Assembly: GCA_017432885.1 (NCBI GenBank)
Contig: JAFRIE010000054.1
Location: forward strand, 1 to 64,000
DNA length: 64,000 bases
Direction of reading: 5' to 3'
Origin: Erysipelotrichaceae bacterium
GTDB lineage: Bacteria; Bacillota_I; Bacilli_A; Erysipelotrichales; Erysipelotrichaceae
The notes beneath the pieces are model-generated. The model was not told the DNA's origin, did no database searches, and was given only the letters and a program-made list of their open reading frames with translations. The translations under genes were made by a program, and so were the position numbers. This document shows positions 8,864 to 18,789 of the stretch, piece by piece (the first letter of the stretch is position 1; each line of letters begins with the position of its first letter).

Positions 8864-9454
8864 ATGATGTTCAGAAACAGCATATACCAGTTTTTCCGGA
8901 TCATATTTACGCCATTGTTCCGGTTTTACTATCATCCGAAAATCATTGGAGCCGAAAGGATTCCGAAAGACGGATCTGTTATCCTTGCCGGGAATCACAA
9001 GCATGCCTTTGATCCGCTGCTGGTGGATATCTGTACAAGACGTACGGTGCATGCGCTGGCAAAAAGCGAACTCTTTGAAGGATTATTCGGCTTTTTCTTT
9101 TACGGGATCGGTGCCATTCCGGTTTATCTGGATGCTCCAAAGAATCCCGATGCCTATGCTAAAGCCAAAGAAACGCTTAAAAACGGAGAAATCATCAACA
9201 TCTCTCCGGAAGCGGAAAGAAACTATACCGAAAAGATACTGTTGCCGTTTAAAACAGGAGCCGTCCGTCTGGCAATGGAAACCGAAACCAGAATACTTCC
9301 TTACTGCATTGTCGGGGAATACAGGTTTCGGTCAAAAAATCTCAGAATCGTATTCGGCGATCCGATGGAGATTCATGAAACAGAAGTTCCGGCAGCCAAT
9401 GAACACCTGTACCGGAACATTGAAAAGCTTTTAAAAGAAAATGGGAAAATCTAG
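8864..9454 (+). CDS. 1-acyl-glycerol-3-phosphate acyltransferase family protein (PlsC-like)
   Basis: Membrane-associated acyltransferase of about 196 aa, probably acylating a glycerophospholipid or related lipid. It shows the HX4D motif (GNHKHAFDPLL) and the substrate motif SPEAERN, a variant of the usual PEGTRS. The start is taken at the ATG pair 8864/8867. An in-frame TTG at 8831 would place the gap terminator tail and the -10 box inside the coding region. It overlaps the radical-SAM gene by 14 nt, so the two are probably co-translated. Confidence 0.85.
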   Translation: MMFRNSIYQFFRIIFTPLFRFYYHPKIIGAERIPKDGSVILAGNHKHAFDPLLVDICTRRTVHALAKSELFEGLFGFFFYGIGAIPVYLDAPKNPDAYAKAKETLKNGEIINISPEAERNYTEKILLPFKTGAVRLAMETETRILPYCIVGEYRFRSKNLRIVFGDPMEIHETEVPAANEHLYRNIEKLLKENGKI

Positions 9455-10769
9455 AGTACTGCTCGTCCGTCCGGAAGAATCACGAAGCAAATATGATTTT
9501 CAGGGCGTCATTGAAAACGAATGTCTGGAATTAGAATGGATCCGAAGGATCCTGGAAGATGTCGGTTACATCGTAACCGTTTTTGATAAGCAGGTTGAAA
9601 CCCTTTCGTTTCAGGAATTCATTTCAGATCGGGACTTTGATGTTTTCTATGGGGAATGCAGGTGTTTTCAGGAGAGCTTTCTGCTGGAATATGTCAAAGC
9701 CTTTAAACAGAAATGTAATGGACTGACGATCGTCGGCGGGATCCATGCCCAGATGTGCAAGGAAAGGCTGTTTGTCGATGAAACGGATCTGGTTCTAAGC
9801 GGGTATAATTATACAGATCTTCCGCAGATCATTGAAGGAAACAGAGACATTCCGAATCTTTCATACCGGAAAAACGGAAACTGGGTCATAAATGCGACTA
9901 GACCTACGGACATTAAAACGCTGCCCTGGCCCAACAGAGAATACTTCTACAGCCACCCTGACCGTTATCCTTATCTGGATCTGAAACATGCCATGTGGAT
10001 ACGCAGCAGCTTTTCATGCCCGTACCGCTGCCGCTTTTGCCTGCGGAATCACATGAACCAGGGAATCTATTCCCGAAGAGACGTGCCGGATCTGGTAGAT
10101 GAAATAGAGCAGAATGACAATGAGAACGTCTATCTTGTAGATGATGATTTTCTTTACGACGAGAATTATCTCAGACGTTTTATTGAAGAGATTAAGAAGA
10201 GAAAAATCAGAAGAAAATATATCTGTTACGGCCGTGCCGATTTCATTGCGGATCATGAGGACATCGTTGCGGAGTTCAAAGAGATAGGACTGGTCTATCT
10301 GCTGGTTGGTCTGGAAGATATCAGAGATGAGAAACTGCTCTCTTATAACAAGCACAATACCGTAAGAAACAACGAAAAATGTATCAGGATCTGTCATAAG
10401 CATCAGATTCGACTGATGGCGATGTTTATTCTGGGGCTCGATTTTCGCGGTAAAGATTTTCGAGATCTTTATGCCTATATCAAAAAGCATCAGCTGAAAT
10501 ATGTCGCCGTATCGATCTATACACCGGAACTCGGTTTAGAGACGGAAGAAGAATATATCACTTCCGATCCATCCGATTTTGATTATCTGCATCTGGTATG
10601 CAGACCAAAATATCTAAGTGTCAGAATGTGGTATCTCCATTATTATCTACTGCTCATTCGTCTGTTTCTAAAAGGAAGAAGAGAAAGAGTATACGATTTT
10701 ATCGACTATGGTGCTTATATCCGTTCCTTTATCGGCAATATCTTTAAAAGGAGAAAAGAAAATGCCTGA
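9441..10769 (+). CDS. Cobalamin-binding-domain radical SAM protein
   Basis: Radical SAM enzyme (442 aa). An N-terminal Rossmann-like B12-binding domain (about 1-150, with TIVGGIHAQM) is followed by the radical SAM core with the 4Fe-4S ligands in SCPYRCRFC (C193, C197, C200) and by a helical C-terminus. Family members act as methyltransferases or catalyse rearrangements on unreactive carbons; many modify lipids, hopanoids or natural products. Its position between a PlsC-like acyltransferase and a papain-like protein suggests a role in a lipid or envelope modification, but the substrate is unknown. Confidence 0.88.
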   Translation: MGKSRVLLVRPEESRSKYDFQGVIENECLELEWIRRILEDVGYIVTVFDKQVETLSFQEFISDRDFDVFYGECRCFQESFLLEYVKAFKQKCNGLTIVGGIHAQMCKERLFVDETDLVLSGYNYTDLPQIIEGNRDIPNLSYRKNGNWVINATRPTDIKTLPWPNREYFYSHPDRYPYLDLKHAMWIRSSFSCPYRCRFCLRNHMNQGIYSRRDVPDLVDEIEQNDNENVYLVDDDFLYDENYLRRFIEEIKKRKIRRKYICYGRADFIADHEDIVAEFKEIGLVYLLVGLEDIRDEKLLSYNKHNTVRNNEKCIRICHKHQIRLMAMFILGLDFRGKDFRDLYAYIKKHQLKYVAVSIYTPELGLETEEEYITSDPSDFDYLHLVCRPKYLSVRMWYLHYYLLLIRLFLKGRRERVYDFIDYGAYIRSFIGNIFKRRKENA

Positions 10770-11349
10770 TTTGTATATCCTTTTTGAAAAATCAAATAGT
10801 ATGGTCGGCAAGATCGGGAGACTGGTGATGCCGTATCCTTACACACACGTGACGATCAGTTTTGACGGAAAGACTTATCATTCTTTCTCCAGAAGGAAAC
10901 TGCGCGATCCTTTTGACGCCGGATTTACGGATGAAAAACTTGCCTACTTTGCCTATGAAGAAGTCGAAGTCAAGATCTATACCCTGAAGATCAGTGAAGA
11001 AGAAAAAACAAAAATCGAAGCATTCATCGATCAGGTCAAAGACTGCCCATTTGATGTAGCGGATATGATCCTGATGCCTCTGATTCACGGCTGCAGAAGG
11101 AGAAATGCCTATAATTGCATGAGTTTCGTTGCGGAAGTACTGGAGATCCTTTCTTATCCTTTACCGAACAGACGATATAAAAACAGTATTGAAGACATTG
11201 AAAACGCATTGATAAGAAAAGGCTTAAAAGGAGAAATCGTAAGACTAGAAAAACAGACCGATGAAGAATATATGAAGAAAGTCGGATTAAAAGACAAGTT
11301 GTCTTCCTGTCTTCGGCTGTTTCATAAACTCTACGGGAAACGCAGATGA
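10762..11349 (+). CDS. Putative permuted papain-like (NlpC/P60, YiiX-like) hydrolase
   Basis: Protein of 195 aa without a signal peptide. H29 in PYTHVTISFDG precedes C119 in YNCMSFVAEVL. This reversed His-then-Cys order and the surrounding patterns resemble the circularly permuted papain-like amidase/acyltransferase group. The assignment rests on motif spacing alone. The ATG at 10762 follows AAAGGAG at 10747-10753; a longer in-frame start at 10708 would lie deep inside the previous gene. It overlaps the radical-SAM gene by 8 nt, so it is the third gene of the acyltransferase operon. Confidence 0.6.
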   Translation: MPDLYILFEKSNSMVGKIGRLVMPYPYTHVTISFDGKTYHSFSRRKLRDPFDAGFTDEKLAYFAYEEVEVKIYTLKISEEEKTKIEAFIDQVKDCPFDVADMILMPLIHGCRRRNAYNCMSFVAEVLEILSYPLPNRRYKNSIEDIENALIRKGLKGEIVRLEKQTDEEYMKKVGLKDKLSSCLRLFHKLYGKRR

Positions 11350-11405
11350 AGGTGATTTCTATTTGTCTGTTGAAATGATAAAATTTTAATTAGGGGGTAT
11401 TAAAC

Positions 11406-12437
11406 ATGTTTGCCGGAAACGAGATTATCAATAGAGAATACAAGAAAAGCACAGCAAAAATCATCATTGGTGCCGTACTATGTGCGCTGGCTGCACTTCT
11501 GCTGATATTAGGAACAGCCAGATTTGAAACGCTTAAAAAGAACGCCATCCATCTGAATGATGTCATAATCCGTGACACAGACAAGACAGGACAGATCGCT
11601 TATGCCGATATCGAAGGATACATGCAATTTGCATCCTATGGTGAAGATCTGGGCTACTATATTGCATGGGATGAAGATCTTTTCTACATTATTTCAATAA
11701 AGGAAAAGGATTATGATTATTTTGCGGACAAGTTTGAAGGCGATGCGGCTTCTTACCGTTTCTGGGGTTATACGGATAAAATCCCGACCGAAGCAAAATC
11801 CTATGCGATTTCAGCCTTTAATGAAGAAATCGGCGAGGAGTATGTCAATTACGATAATTTTGACGAGGTTTTTGGAGATGTCTACCTGAAAGCAGAAAAA
11901 GAGTCGAAAGTAAGAGGAATCGGAGGATTCTTTGAAGTGTCGGCACTTTATGCCATTGGAACAGCTTTTGCCGCGATCATCGGTTTAACCCTGCTGCTGA
12001 CGGGTCTACAGGATAAGAAGAGCTTTGAAAGTCTTAAGGACAGTTCCGGATTAGATAACAATACGATCCTTTCCCAGATTAATTCCGGGGGAGCAAAATG
12101 GTATGACAAATTGAGAGTCTATCTGACAGATGATTACCTGGTAAGTGTCAGAAACGGTATTTCTGCCGTAAGATATTCGGATATCTTCTGGGCTTACGTT
12201 ACCAGACACAGTACAAACGGAATCTCCGATTACAACTATTTGAATATCATAACAAAAGATGGAAAGAAGATCATCTGCGGTAACGGAAACACCTTTGGCA
12301 AGAAACACTCAGAAGCGACAACCCATGACCATGATGAGATTCTATCTGCCATTCAGGAGAAGAATGAATCGGTTCGTTTCGGTTATGACCAGGAAAACCT
12401 GAAAGCCTTCAATGAACTGAAGAAGGATTTGAAATAG
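11406..12437 (+). CDS. Membrane protein of unknown function
   Basis: Protein of 343 aa with TM1 (about 18-40, IIIGAVLCALAALLLILGTA), an extracytoplasmic acidic domain (about 41-178), TM2 (about 182-202, YAIGTAFAAIIGLTLLLTGL) and a cytoplasmic C-terminal domain of about 140 aa. The C-terminal part (KLRVYLTDDYLVSVRNGISAVRYSDIFW) resembles a PH-like bacterial sensor fold, which is an inference. The gene has its own promoter-like TAAAAT and a purine-rich GGGGG near 11393. I do not recognise a named family. Confidence 0.7.
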   Translation: MFAGNEIINREYKKSTAKIIIGAVLCALAALLLILGTARFETLKKNAIHLNDVIIRDTDKTGQIAYADIEGYMQFASYGEDLGYYIAWDEDLFYIISIKEKDYDYFADKFEGDAASYRFWGYTDKIPTEAKSYAISAFNEEIGEEYVNYDNFDEVFGDVYLKAEKESKVRGIGGFFEVSALYAIGTAFAAIIGLTLLLTGLQDKKSFESLKDSSGLDNNTILSQINSGGAKWYDKLRVYLTDDYLVSVRNGISAVRYSDIFWAYVTRHSTNGISDYNYLNIITKDGKKIICGNGNTFGKKHSEATTHDHDEILSAIQEKNESVRFGYDQENLKAFNELKKDLK

Positions 12438-12504
12438 TTTTTTATAGCAAATAGAATGATTTTTGTTATTATTAATGTATAAGTTATAAAGGAGGATTGA
12501 TAAT

Positions 12505-12975
12505 ATGGCTAAAAGAAAAGGTGGATTTTTAAGTAAGTTATTTGGCGCTGCTGCTGTTGCAGGTGCTGCTGCAGCTGTTTCTAAACTGGAAAAACAGGCG
12601 AAAGAAGAGGGCAAAGACATTCTTGATGTTGCGAAAGAAAAATTCGACAATCTGGTAGAAGATGTCAAGTCCGGTGAAGCAAAAGAAAAGGTTACCGAAT
12701 TCGCCAACAAGACGATGGACACTGTAAACAAGACAGTAGAATCCGCTAAGTCCGGTGAACTGGCTGACAAGGCAAAAGAAAAACTGAACGAAACGGTTGA
12801 AAGTGTCAAGTCCGGTGAATTTACCGAAAAGGCAAAGGAAGTCGTCGAGAACGCGAAAGAAACTGCTGTAAACCTGAAAGACGGTGTTGTCGATCTCTTC
12901 GACGGCAAGGCTGAAGAAATCGCTGAAGCAACAGAAGAAGTTGTAGAAGCGGCTGACGAAACAACAGAAGCATAA
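12505..12975 (+). CDS. Helical repeat protein (YtxH/LEA-like)
   Basis: Protein of 156 aa with a short Gly/Ala-rich hydrophobic N-terminus (FLSKLFGAAAVAGAAAAVSK). It continues with three imperfect ~22-residue amphipathic repeats, each carrying a 'V/A-K-S-G-E' block (about 53-58, 74-79, 94-99), and a very acidic tail. Such lysine/glutamate-rich helices are typical of apolipoprotein-like or stress-associated membrane-surface proteins. No catalytic motif is present. A strong AAAGGAGG precedes the start. It is monocistronic, with a strong terminator. Confidence 0.72.
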   Translation: MAKRKGGFLSKLFGAAAVAGAAAAVSKLEKQAKEEGKDILDVAKEKFDNLVEDVKSGEAKEKVTEFANKTMDTVNKTVESAKSGELADKAKEKLNETVESVKSGEFTEKAKEVVENAKETAVNLKDGVVDLFDGKAEEIAEATEEVVEAADETTEA

Positions 12976-12999
12976 CAAGAACTGAAAACAAAAATCATT

Positions 13000-13026
13000 A
13001 AGACAGGTCATTAGACCTGTCTTTTC
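13000..13026 (+). terminator. Intrinsic terminator
   Basis: AAGACAGGTC-ATTA-GACCTGTCTT forms a perfect 10-bp stem followed by TTC, after the helical repeat gene. Confidence 0.85.
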
Positions 13027-13060
13027 AATTTTGAGCGCAGATATTTCAAATGAAACATTA

Positions 13061-13066
13061 TATAAT
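13061..13066 (+). promoter_or_regulatory. -10 box directly before the amidase-domain gene
   Basis: TATAAT is followed by GATTA and tandem ATG codons at 13072 and 13075. There is no Shine-Dalgarno. The predicted transcription start falls on the start codon. Confidence 0.55.
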
Positions 13067-13071
13067 GATTA

Positions 13072-14301
13072 ATGATGAAACTGAAAGATCGTGTTGTAAT
13101 GATTTTGCTCCTGGGAAGCATGCTTCTATGCACACTTTTCGGGTCGATGATCGTGAGTGGAAAAAAGAAAGAAACGGTTCCGGATCTTAAGCCTGAAACA
13201 GATGAACCGGTAGTGGTTCCTTCCAATTTTCTAGGAAGTATAGAGGATGAGTATAATGTGCCGGAAGAAGTACTAAAGCCTATTACCGACTACATGGATG
13301 CCTACTATCTTTCTATATTTACTTTGGAACTCCAGGATATGAAAGACTGTTTTTCCAATGAAAGAATGGAAGAGATTTCAGAGAAGTCAATTGCTCTGAT
13401 GATCGATGTCAGAAAACTGTATGATTTTGATTTTTCTTTGACAAAAGCCCATTACGACCTAAAGGTATCCGCTTACCGGAAGGAGAATAATCTATATTAT
13501 GTCGATCTGCTGGAAGACGACTATATGAGCTATGCTTTCCTAAAGGGTATCGAATCACAGGCTTTTGAAATCGAGAATAGTTTTGTGATCAAGGAAGATG
13601 AGGGAAAATACCGGATCGAAGATCTGGAAAAGATACAGGGTTACTATATGGCTTTCTATGAGGATGAAAGGTCACCGGATGAAGTCTATGACTACTACTA
13701 TTCTGAACTTAGAGACATGAACATTTATCATGACGAAGTTCTGAGAAGAAAGGCATCTCAGGAAGCTTATCATTCTGATCGGTCTGTTTCCGGGCAGTAC
13801 GACCGCAGTGCGGCAGTCGCTTATCTAGATCGTTTCTATCGCAGCAGAAATCCCGAGTGGTACAACTTTACGGATGAAGGCGGCAACTGTCAGAACTACG
13901 CATCACAGGCTCTGCTGGCGGGCGGGATCCCAATGGACTACGTAGGGGAAGAACAGTGGAAATGCTACATCAGCGATCCTGACTATGATCCGGAAATCAA
14001 TGAAGCGGACAGCCCATCCGGAAGAACGCGCTCCTGGGTCAATGTCGGCTACTTCTACAACTATGCCAAATACAACGAAGGAGAAGGACTGGCTGCGGAA
14101 ACAGATGCAAATCTGTATTATGCAGAACCGGGAGATATCATTATGGTAGGCAACGGAGGACTTTCCCATACTGTCATGGTTTCTAAGGTTGTGGATGGAC
14201 ATATTCTGGTTAATTCCAACAGTATTGATATGAAGGATTATCCAATCGAAGCCTATACCTATACGAACCTGACTCTGATTAAAATACTCGGTTACAACTA
14301 G
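13072..14301 (+). CDS. Exported protein with C-terminal amidase domain (Amidase_6 type)
   Basis: Protein of 409 aa. An N-terminal signal or anchor helix (about 9-30, VVMILLLGSMLLCTLFGSMIV) is followed by a stalk and a middle domain (about 60-230) resembling NTF2-like lipoprotein folds. The C-terminal ~150 aa form a papain-like putative amidase domain: NCQNYASQALLAGG (Cys in the catalytic position) and SHTVMVSKVVDGHILVNSN (His and Asn). Known relatives in Bacillota are cell-surface proteins of uncertain substrate; a peptidoglycan or peptide amidase role is inferred. It probably has a leaderless mRNA. Confidence 0.82.
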   Translation: MMKLKDRVVMILLLGSMLLCTLFGSMIVSGKKKETVPDLKPETDEPVVVPSNFLGSIEDEYNVPEEVLKPITDYMDAYYLSIFTLELQDMKDCFSNERMEEISEKSIALMIDVRKLYDFDFSLTKAHYDLKVSAYRKENNLYYVDLLEDDYMSYAFLKGIESQAFEIENSFVIKEDEGKYRIEDLEKIQGYYMAFYEDERSPDEVYDYYYSELRDMNIYHDEVLRRKASQEAYHSDRSVSGQYDRSAAVAYLDRFYRSRNPEWYNFTDEGGNCQNYASQALLAGGIPMDYVGEEQWKCYISDPDYDPEINEADSPSGRTRSWVNVGYFYNYAKYNEGEGLAAETDANLYYAEPGDIIMVGNGGLSHTVMVSKVVDGHILVNSNSIDMKDYPIEAYTYTNLTLIKILGYN

Positions 14302-14322
14302 AGACGGAAACGTCTCTTTTTC
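14301..14322 (+). terminator. Intrinsic terminator
   Basis: GAGACG-GAAA-CGTCTC followed by T5; the stem starts at the last base of the amidase-protein stop codon. Confidence 0.82.
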
Positions 14323-14347
14323 ATGAGTGATAATGCTGTGCTAATGT

Positions 14348-14374
14348 TTAGCACTCTTATTGACAGAGTGCTAT
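14348..14374 (+). promoter_or_regulatory. CIRCE operator (HrcA-binding site) of groESL
   Basis: TTAGCACTC, then 9 bases, then GAGTGCTAT: the CIRCE inverted repeat with one mismatch at the last base. It overlaps the -35 box, so bound HrcA would block RNA polymerase and relieve repression on heat or misfolding stress. hrcA itself is not in the window. Confidence 0.93.
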
Positions 14375-14387
14375 AAAGGGTTATAAT
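14360..14387 (+). promoter_or_regulatory. groESL promoter
   Basis: TTGACA (14360-14365), a 16-nt spacer and TATAAT (14382-14387): a near-consensus housekeeping promoter. The -35 box lies inside the CIRCE element. Confidence 0.9.
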
Positions 14388-14412
14388 GAATGTGTGAACA
14401 GGAGGTTTTTAT

Positions 14413-16327
<1,915 letters not shown>

Positions 16328-16348
16328 ATTAAAAGAATAATTAATAAA

Positions 16349-16379
16349 AAAGGAGAGAATTAAGTGTTCTCTCTTTTTT
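16349..16379 (+). terminator. Intrinsic terminator of groESL
   Basis: AAAGGAGAGAA-ttaagtg-TTCTCTCTTT followed by further T residues. Confidence 0.85.
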
Positions 16380-16380
16380 A

Positions 16381-16408
16381 TGAAAATTATTTTCTGAAAA
16401 TAATTTCA
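16381..16408. repeat. AT-rich inverted repeat
   Basis: TGAAAATTATTTTC is followed at once by TGAAAATAATTTCA, near-perfect arms of about 13 nt with almost no loop, just past the groEL terminator. The function is unknown: a protein-binding palindrome or a backup hairpin are both possible. Confidence 0.5.
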
Positions 16409-16497
16409 GATATATGTAAACTTTCACCATATTTTCACATTTATCCTGTATATTAATAGTGTAAAAAGTTTTTTCATTTTAAGTTCCTTGTAATTTG

Positions 16498-16526
16498 AAA
16501 ATAGGTTTGTTAACCTATTTTCTTTT
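16498..16526 (+). terminator. Hairpin with T-rich tail before tRNA-Arg
   Basis: AAAATAGGTT-TGTT-AACCTATTTT forms a 10-bp stem followed by CTTTTATTTTT. It lies well after the groEL terminator and ends about 20 nt before tRNA-Arg. It would terminate any transcript made from the AT-rich 16410-16500 stretch, where no ORF is visible. Confidence 0.6.
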
Positions 16527-16533
16527 ATTTTTG

Positions 16534-16539
16534 TATAAT
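16534..16539 (+). promoter_or_regulatory. -10 box of tRNA-Arg
   Basis: TATAAT sits 8 bases before the first tRNA nucleotide. Confidence 0.65.
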
Positions 16540-16547
16540 AATTATGT

Positions 16548-16622
16548 GGCCCCATAGTCTAATGGATCAAATAATCCCCTCCTAAGGGATAGTTACAGGT
16601 TCGATTCCTGTTGGGGCCGCCA
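16548..16622 (+). tRNA. tRNA-Arg (anticodon CCT)
   Basis: Complete cloverleaf. The acceptor is GGCCCCA/TGGGGCC with discriminator G and encoded CCA (16620-16622). The anticodon stem ATCCC/GGGAT has loop CTCCTAA, anticodon CCT (codon AGG). The T arm is CAGGTTCGATTCCTG. The next coding region starts 39 nt later with no terminator between. Confidence 0.94.
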
Positions 16623-16661
16623 TTCCTGCATTCTGATCTTTATCAAAATGAGATAGATTAA

Positions 16662-18158
16662 ATGAAACAAAAACAGAATCTTCATCTACAAAAACTGAAA
16701 AGTGGTCGATCTGAAGCTTATGGCCTAAGGATCGATGATTTTTTTAATGATTTAGAGAAACATCTGGATCTGCCGCCCTACGGGAAAAATCTGATCTACC
16801 AGCACTTCTTTCAGGCTTTTGAATACTATCAGGATCATCAGGTCAGTCTTGGTGAGATCTGTGAAAGAATTGCTCCGGAACATCTGGGATCTTTCTATTC
16901 AGATAATCAGCGGAAGTCCTATTCTTTGGATAATGCAGCCATCGTTTATCCCTTGGGAATGAAATTCGGCCAGATGCCGATGTTCAGGCTTTCCGTTGAA
17001 CTAAAAGAAAGAGTTGAACCAATACTGCTGCAGCTGGCATTGGATTTTACAATCAAACGCTTTCCGACTTTTTCAGCCATTATCAAGAATGGTTTTTTCT
17101 GGCATTATCTGGAAACTACCAACCATGTTCTGCAGATCGAAGAAGAAAAAGACATCCCGTGTAAACCGATATCCATTCTGTTAAGAAGCTACCGCTCACT
17201 GCGTGTTCTTTACTATAAAAAAAGAATCAGTATCGAATTCTTTCATTCCATTACGGATGGAAGCGGAGGAATGGTCTTCCTAAAAACACTGCTGGGAGAG
17301 TATTTCAGACTTCAGGGAAAGCTTTTTTCCTACTGCTGCGATGTGAAGGATCCGGATGAAGAACCGCTGGAAGGCGAACTGGTTAATGAGTTCCGGAATG
17401 CCCAGGGAAAAGGGGATCTGTCGAAATTTGTCGATAAGAAGTCTTTACAACTGGATGGGAAACTATCTAAAATCGGAGTAACCAGGATCCTGCATCTGAT
17501 CATGGACAGCGATGAACTGAAAACAGTCAGCAGATCTTACAATGGCACGGTCACGGCTTATCTTTGTGCTATTCTGTTGCTGGCGGCAAAGAAGTCGATC
17601 CTCAAAAACAACGGTATTTTTAATATTCAGGTTCCGGTCAATATGCGCAAGTTTAACCATTCCGTAACATTGCGCAATTACTCGATGTATTTTAATGCCT
17701 GTGCGAATCTTTCTGATATTTCGGATAAGAAACAGCTGGTTGAACAGATTGCCGTCCAGATCAAAGAAAAAGGCGACGAAACGCATATGAATCAGATGAT
17801 GAAGATCACCGGAAAAGTGATTGATTCTCTGGCTTATATTCCTTTGTTTATTAAAGTTCCGGTCATGCAGGTGGTATACGGTTATCTGAGCAACAGCATT
17901 ATCGGCTGTACACTTTCAAATTTAGGCATCATCGAATTGCCTGAACAGCTGCAGGATGAAATAGACAGTTTTCAGTTTGTTCTGATGCCGGGCATACCGA
18001 ACCGGGTGACATCTTCTATGGTAACTTATGGAAAAAAAGCCGTCTTTACTTTGATTAAAAACTGTCATGAAACGGTTTTTGAAGAAGAAGTCTATCGCCT
18101 CTTATCCGAAGACGGACTCTCTATTCAGATGGAAGGAAGCGTCGAATATGAATCCTAA
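16662..18158 (+). CDS. CoA-dependent acyltransferase-superfamily protein (alcohol acetyltransferase/condensation-domain-like)
   Basis: Protein of 498 aa resembling the chloramphenicol-acetyltransferase/condensation-domain superfamily. The catalytic motif is FFHSITDGSGG, that is HxxxDG with H195, D199 and G200; only the second His of the HHxxxDG form is kept, which is normal for alcohol acetyltransferases. The C-terminal half has the second lobe (IQVPVNMRKF and STLSNLG-like CTLSNLGII). The substrate is unknown. It overlaps the next gene by 11 nt. There is no clear Shine-Dalgarno at the ATG. It may be transcribed from the tRNA-Arg promoter. Confidence 0.78.
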   Translation: MKQKQNLHLQKLKSGRSEAYGLRIDDFFNDLEKHLDLPPYGKNLIYQHFFQAFEYYQDHQVSLGEICERIAPEHLGSFYSDNQRKSYSLDNAAIVYPLGMKFGQMPMFRLSVELKERVEPILLQLALDFTIKRFPTFSAIIKNGFFWHYLETTNHVLQIEEEKDIPCKPISILLRSYRSLRVLYYKKRISIEFFHSITDGSGGMVFLKTLLGEYFRLQGKLFSYCCDVKDPDEEPLEGELVNEFRNAQGKGDLSKFVDKKSLQLDGKLSKIGVTRILHLIMDSDELKTVSRSYNGTVTAYLCAILLLAAKKSILKNNGIFNIQVPVNMRKFNHSVTLRNYSMYFNACANLSDISDKKQLVEQIAVQIKEKGDETHMNQMMKITGKVIDSLAYIPLFIKVPVMQVVYGYLSNSIIGCTLSNLGIIELPEQLQDEIDSFQFVLMPGIPNRVTSSMVTYGKKAVFTLIKNCHETVFEEEVYRLLSEDGLSIQMEGSVEYES

Positions 18159-18726
18159 GATTACTTATCCGATACCGGAAAGACAAAACACTTTCTACCG
18201 TAGCTTGCGTAATATTGCCAGGATCGTATTTCTTTGTGCTTCCGCGATCTGCCTGTTAATTAATTTTCTGGTAAAAGGGAAGATGTGGAGCCTGATCGTT
18301 GTATGGTCTTTATTCAGTGTATGGAAACTGGTCTTTTCATTAAGACTGGTCGAGTTCTCGATCTTCTCACATGTGATCCGGATCTCGTTCTATGTCGCTG
18401 TCCTGCTGCTGCTGATCGACCATTTTCTAGCCCGCGGCTGGGCCCAGACCGTAATTCCGATCGTCTTGTTTGCCTTTCTGCTGCTGATGTTTATTATCTT
18501 CTATGCAACCTATGACCGAAGAGCAAGACACTTGAGTTCCATCATGCTTCTGGGATTGCTTTGTCTGACCAGCATTCCTTATTCCATCCACAGCTGGCCG
18601 ATCACCAACTGGATCGCCTTTGCTTTTTCTACAGCTTCTTTTGTACTTTTCCTGATTATGATCATAGCCAACCGGAAAGATATCCTGTATGAGCTGAAAG
18701 CCCGTCTGGGCACAAAACAGAGCTGA
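18148..18726 (+). CDS. Multi-pass membrane protein paired with the acyltransferase
   Basis: Membrane protein of 192 aa with about six TM helices and short loops, and no catalytic motif. The ATG at 18148 follows GGAAGGA (18131-18137). A longer in-frame start at 18067 lies far inside the preceding gene and lacks support. In other Bacillota a membrane protein of this general kind often accompanies this acyltransferase family (recalled from genome neighbourhoods, not checked), so a shared pathway at the membrane is likely. It may be a membrane-only form of the DUF6320 group; uncertain. Confidence 0.68.
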   Translation: MNPKITYPIPERQNTFYRSLRNIARIVFLCASAICLLINFLVKGKMWSLIVVWSLFSVWKLVFSLRLVEFSIFSHVIRISFYVAVLLLLIDHFLARGWAQTVIPIVLFAFLLLMFIIFYATYDRRARHLSSIMLLGLLCLTSIPYSIHSWPITNWIAFAFSTASFVLFLIMIIANRKDILYELKARLGTKQS

Positions 18727-18789
18727 CTGCTTGAGTTATTTCTGCTTACAAATTATACTTAAGGTAGCGAAACATAAAAGGAGAAAAAC

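Noticed and set aside
10708..10761. Upstream extension of the papain-like protein
   Set aside because: The extension lies in the radical SAM gene and is separated from the conserved start by the AAAGGAG site that serves ATG 10762.
12342..12998. 218-codon open frame on the minus strand opposite the helical repeat gene
   Set aside because: It is a shadow of the plus-strand gene, whose Lys/Glu/Ala codon bias keeps the opposite frame open. It has no Shine-Dalgarno or promoter, its product is a low-complexity Ser/Phe string, and it covers the terminators.
14348..14374. Considered whether the inverted repeat before groES is a terminator
   Set aside because: It matches CIRCE, is followed by no T run, and overlaps the -35 box.
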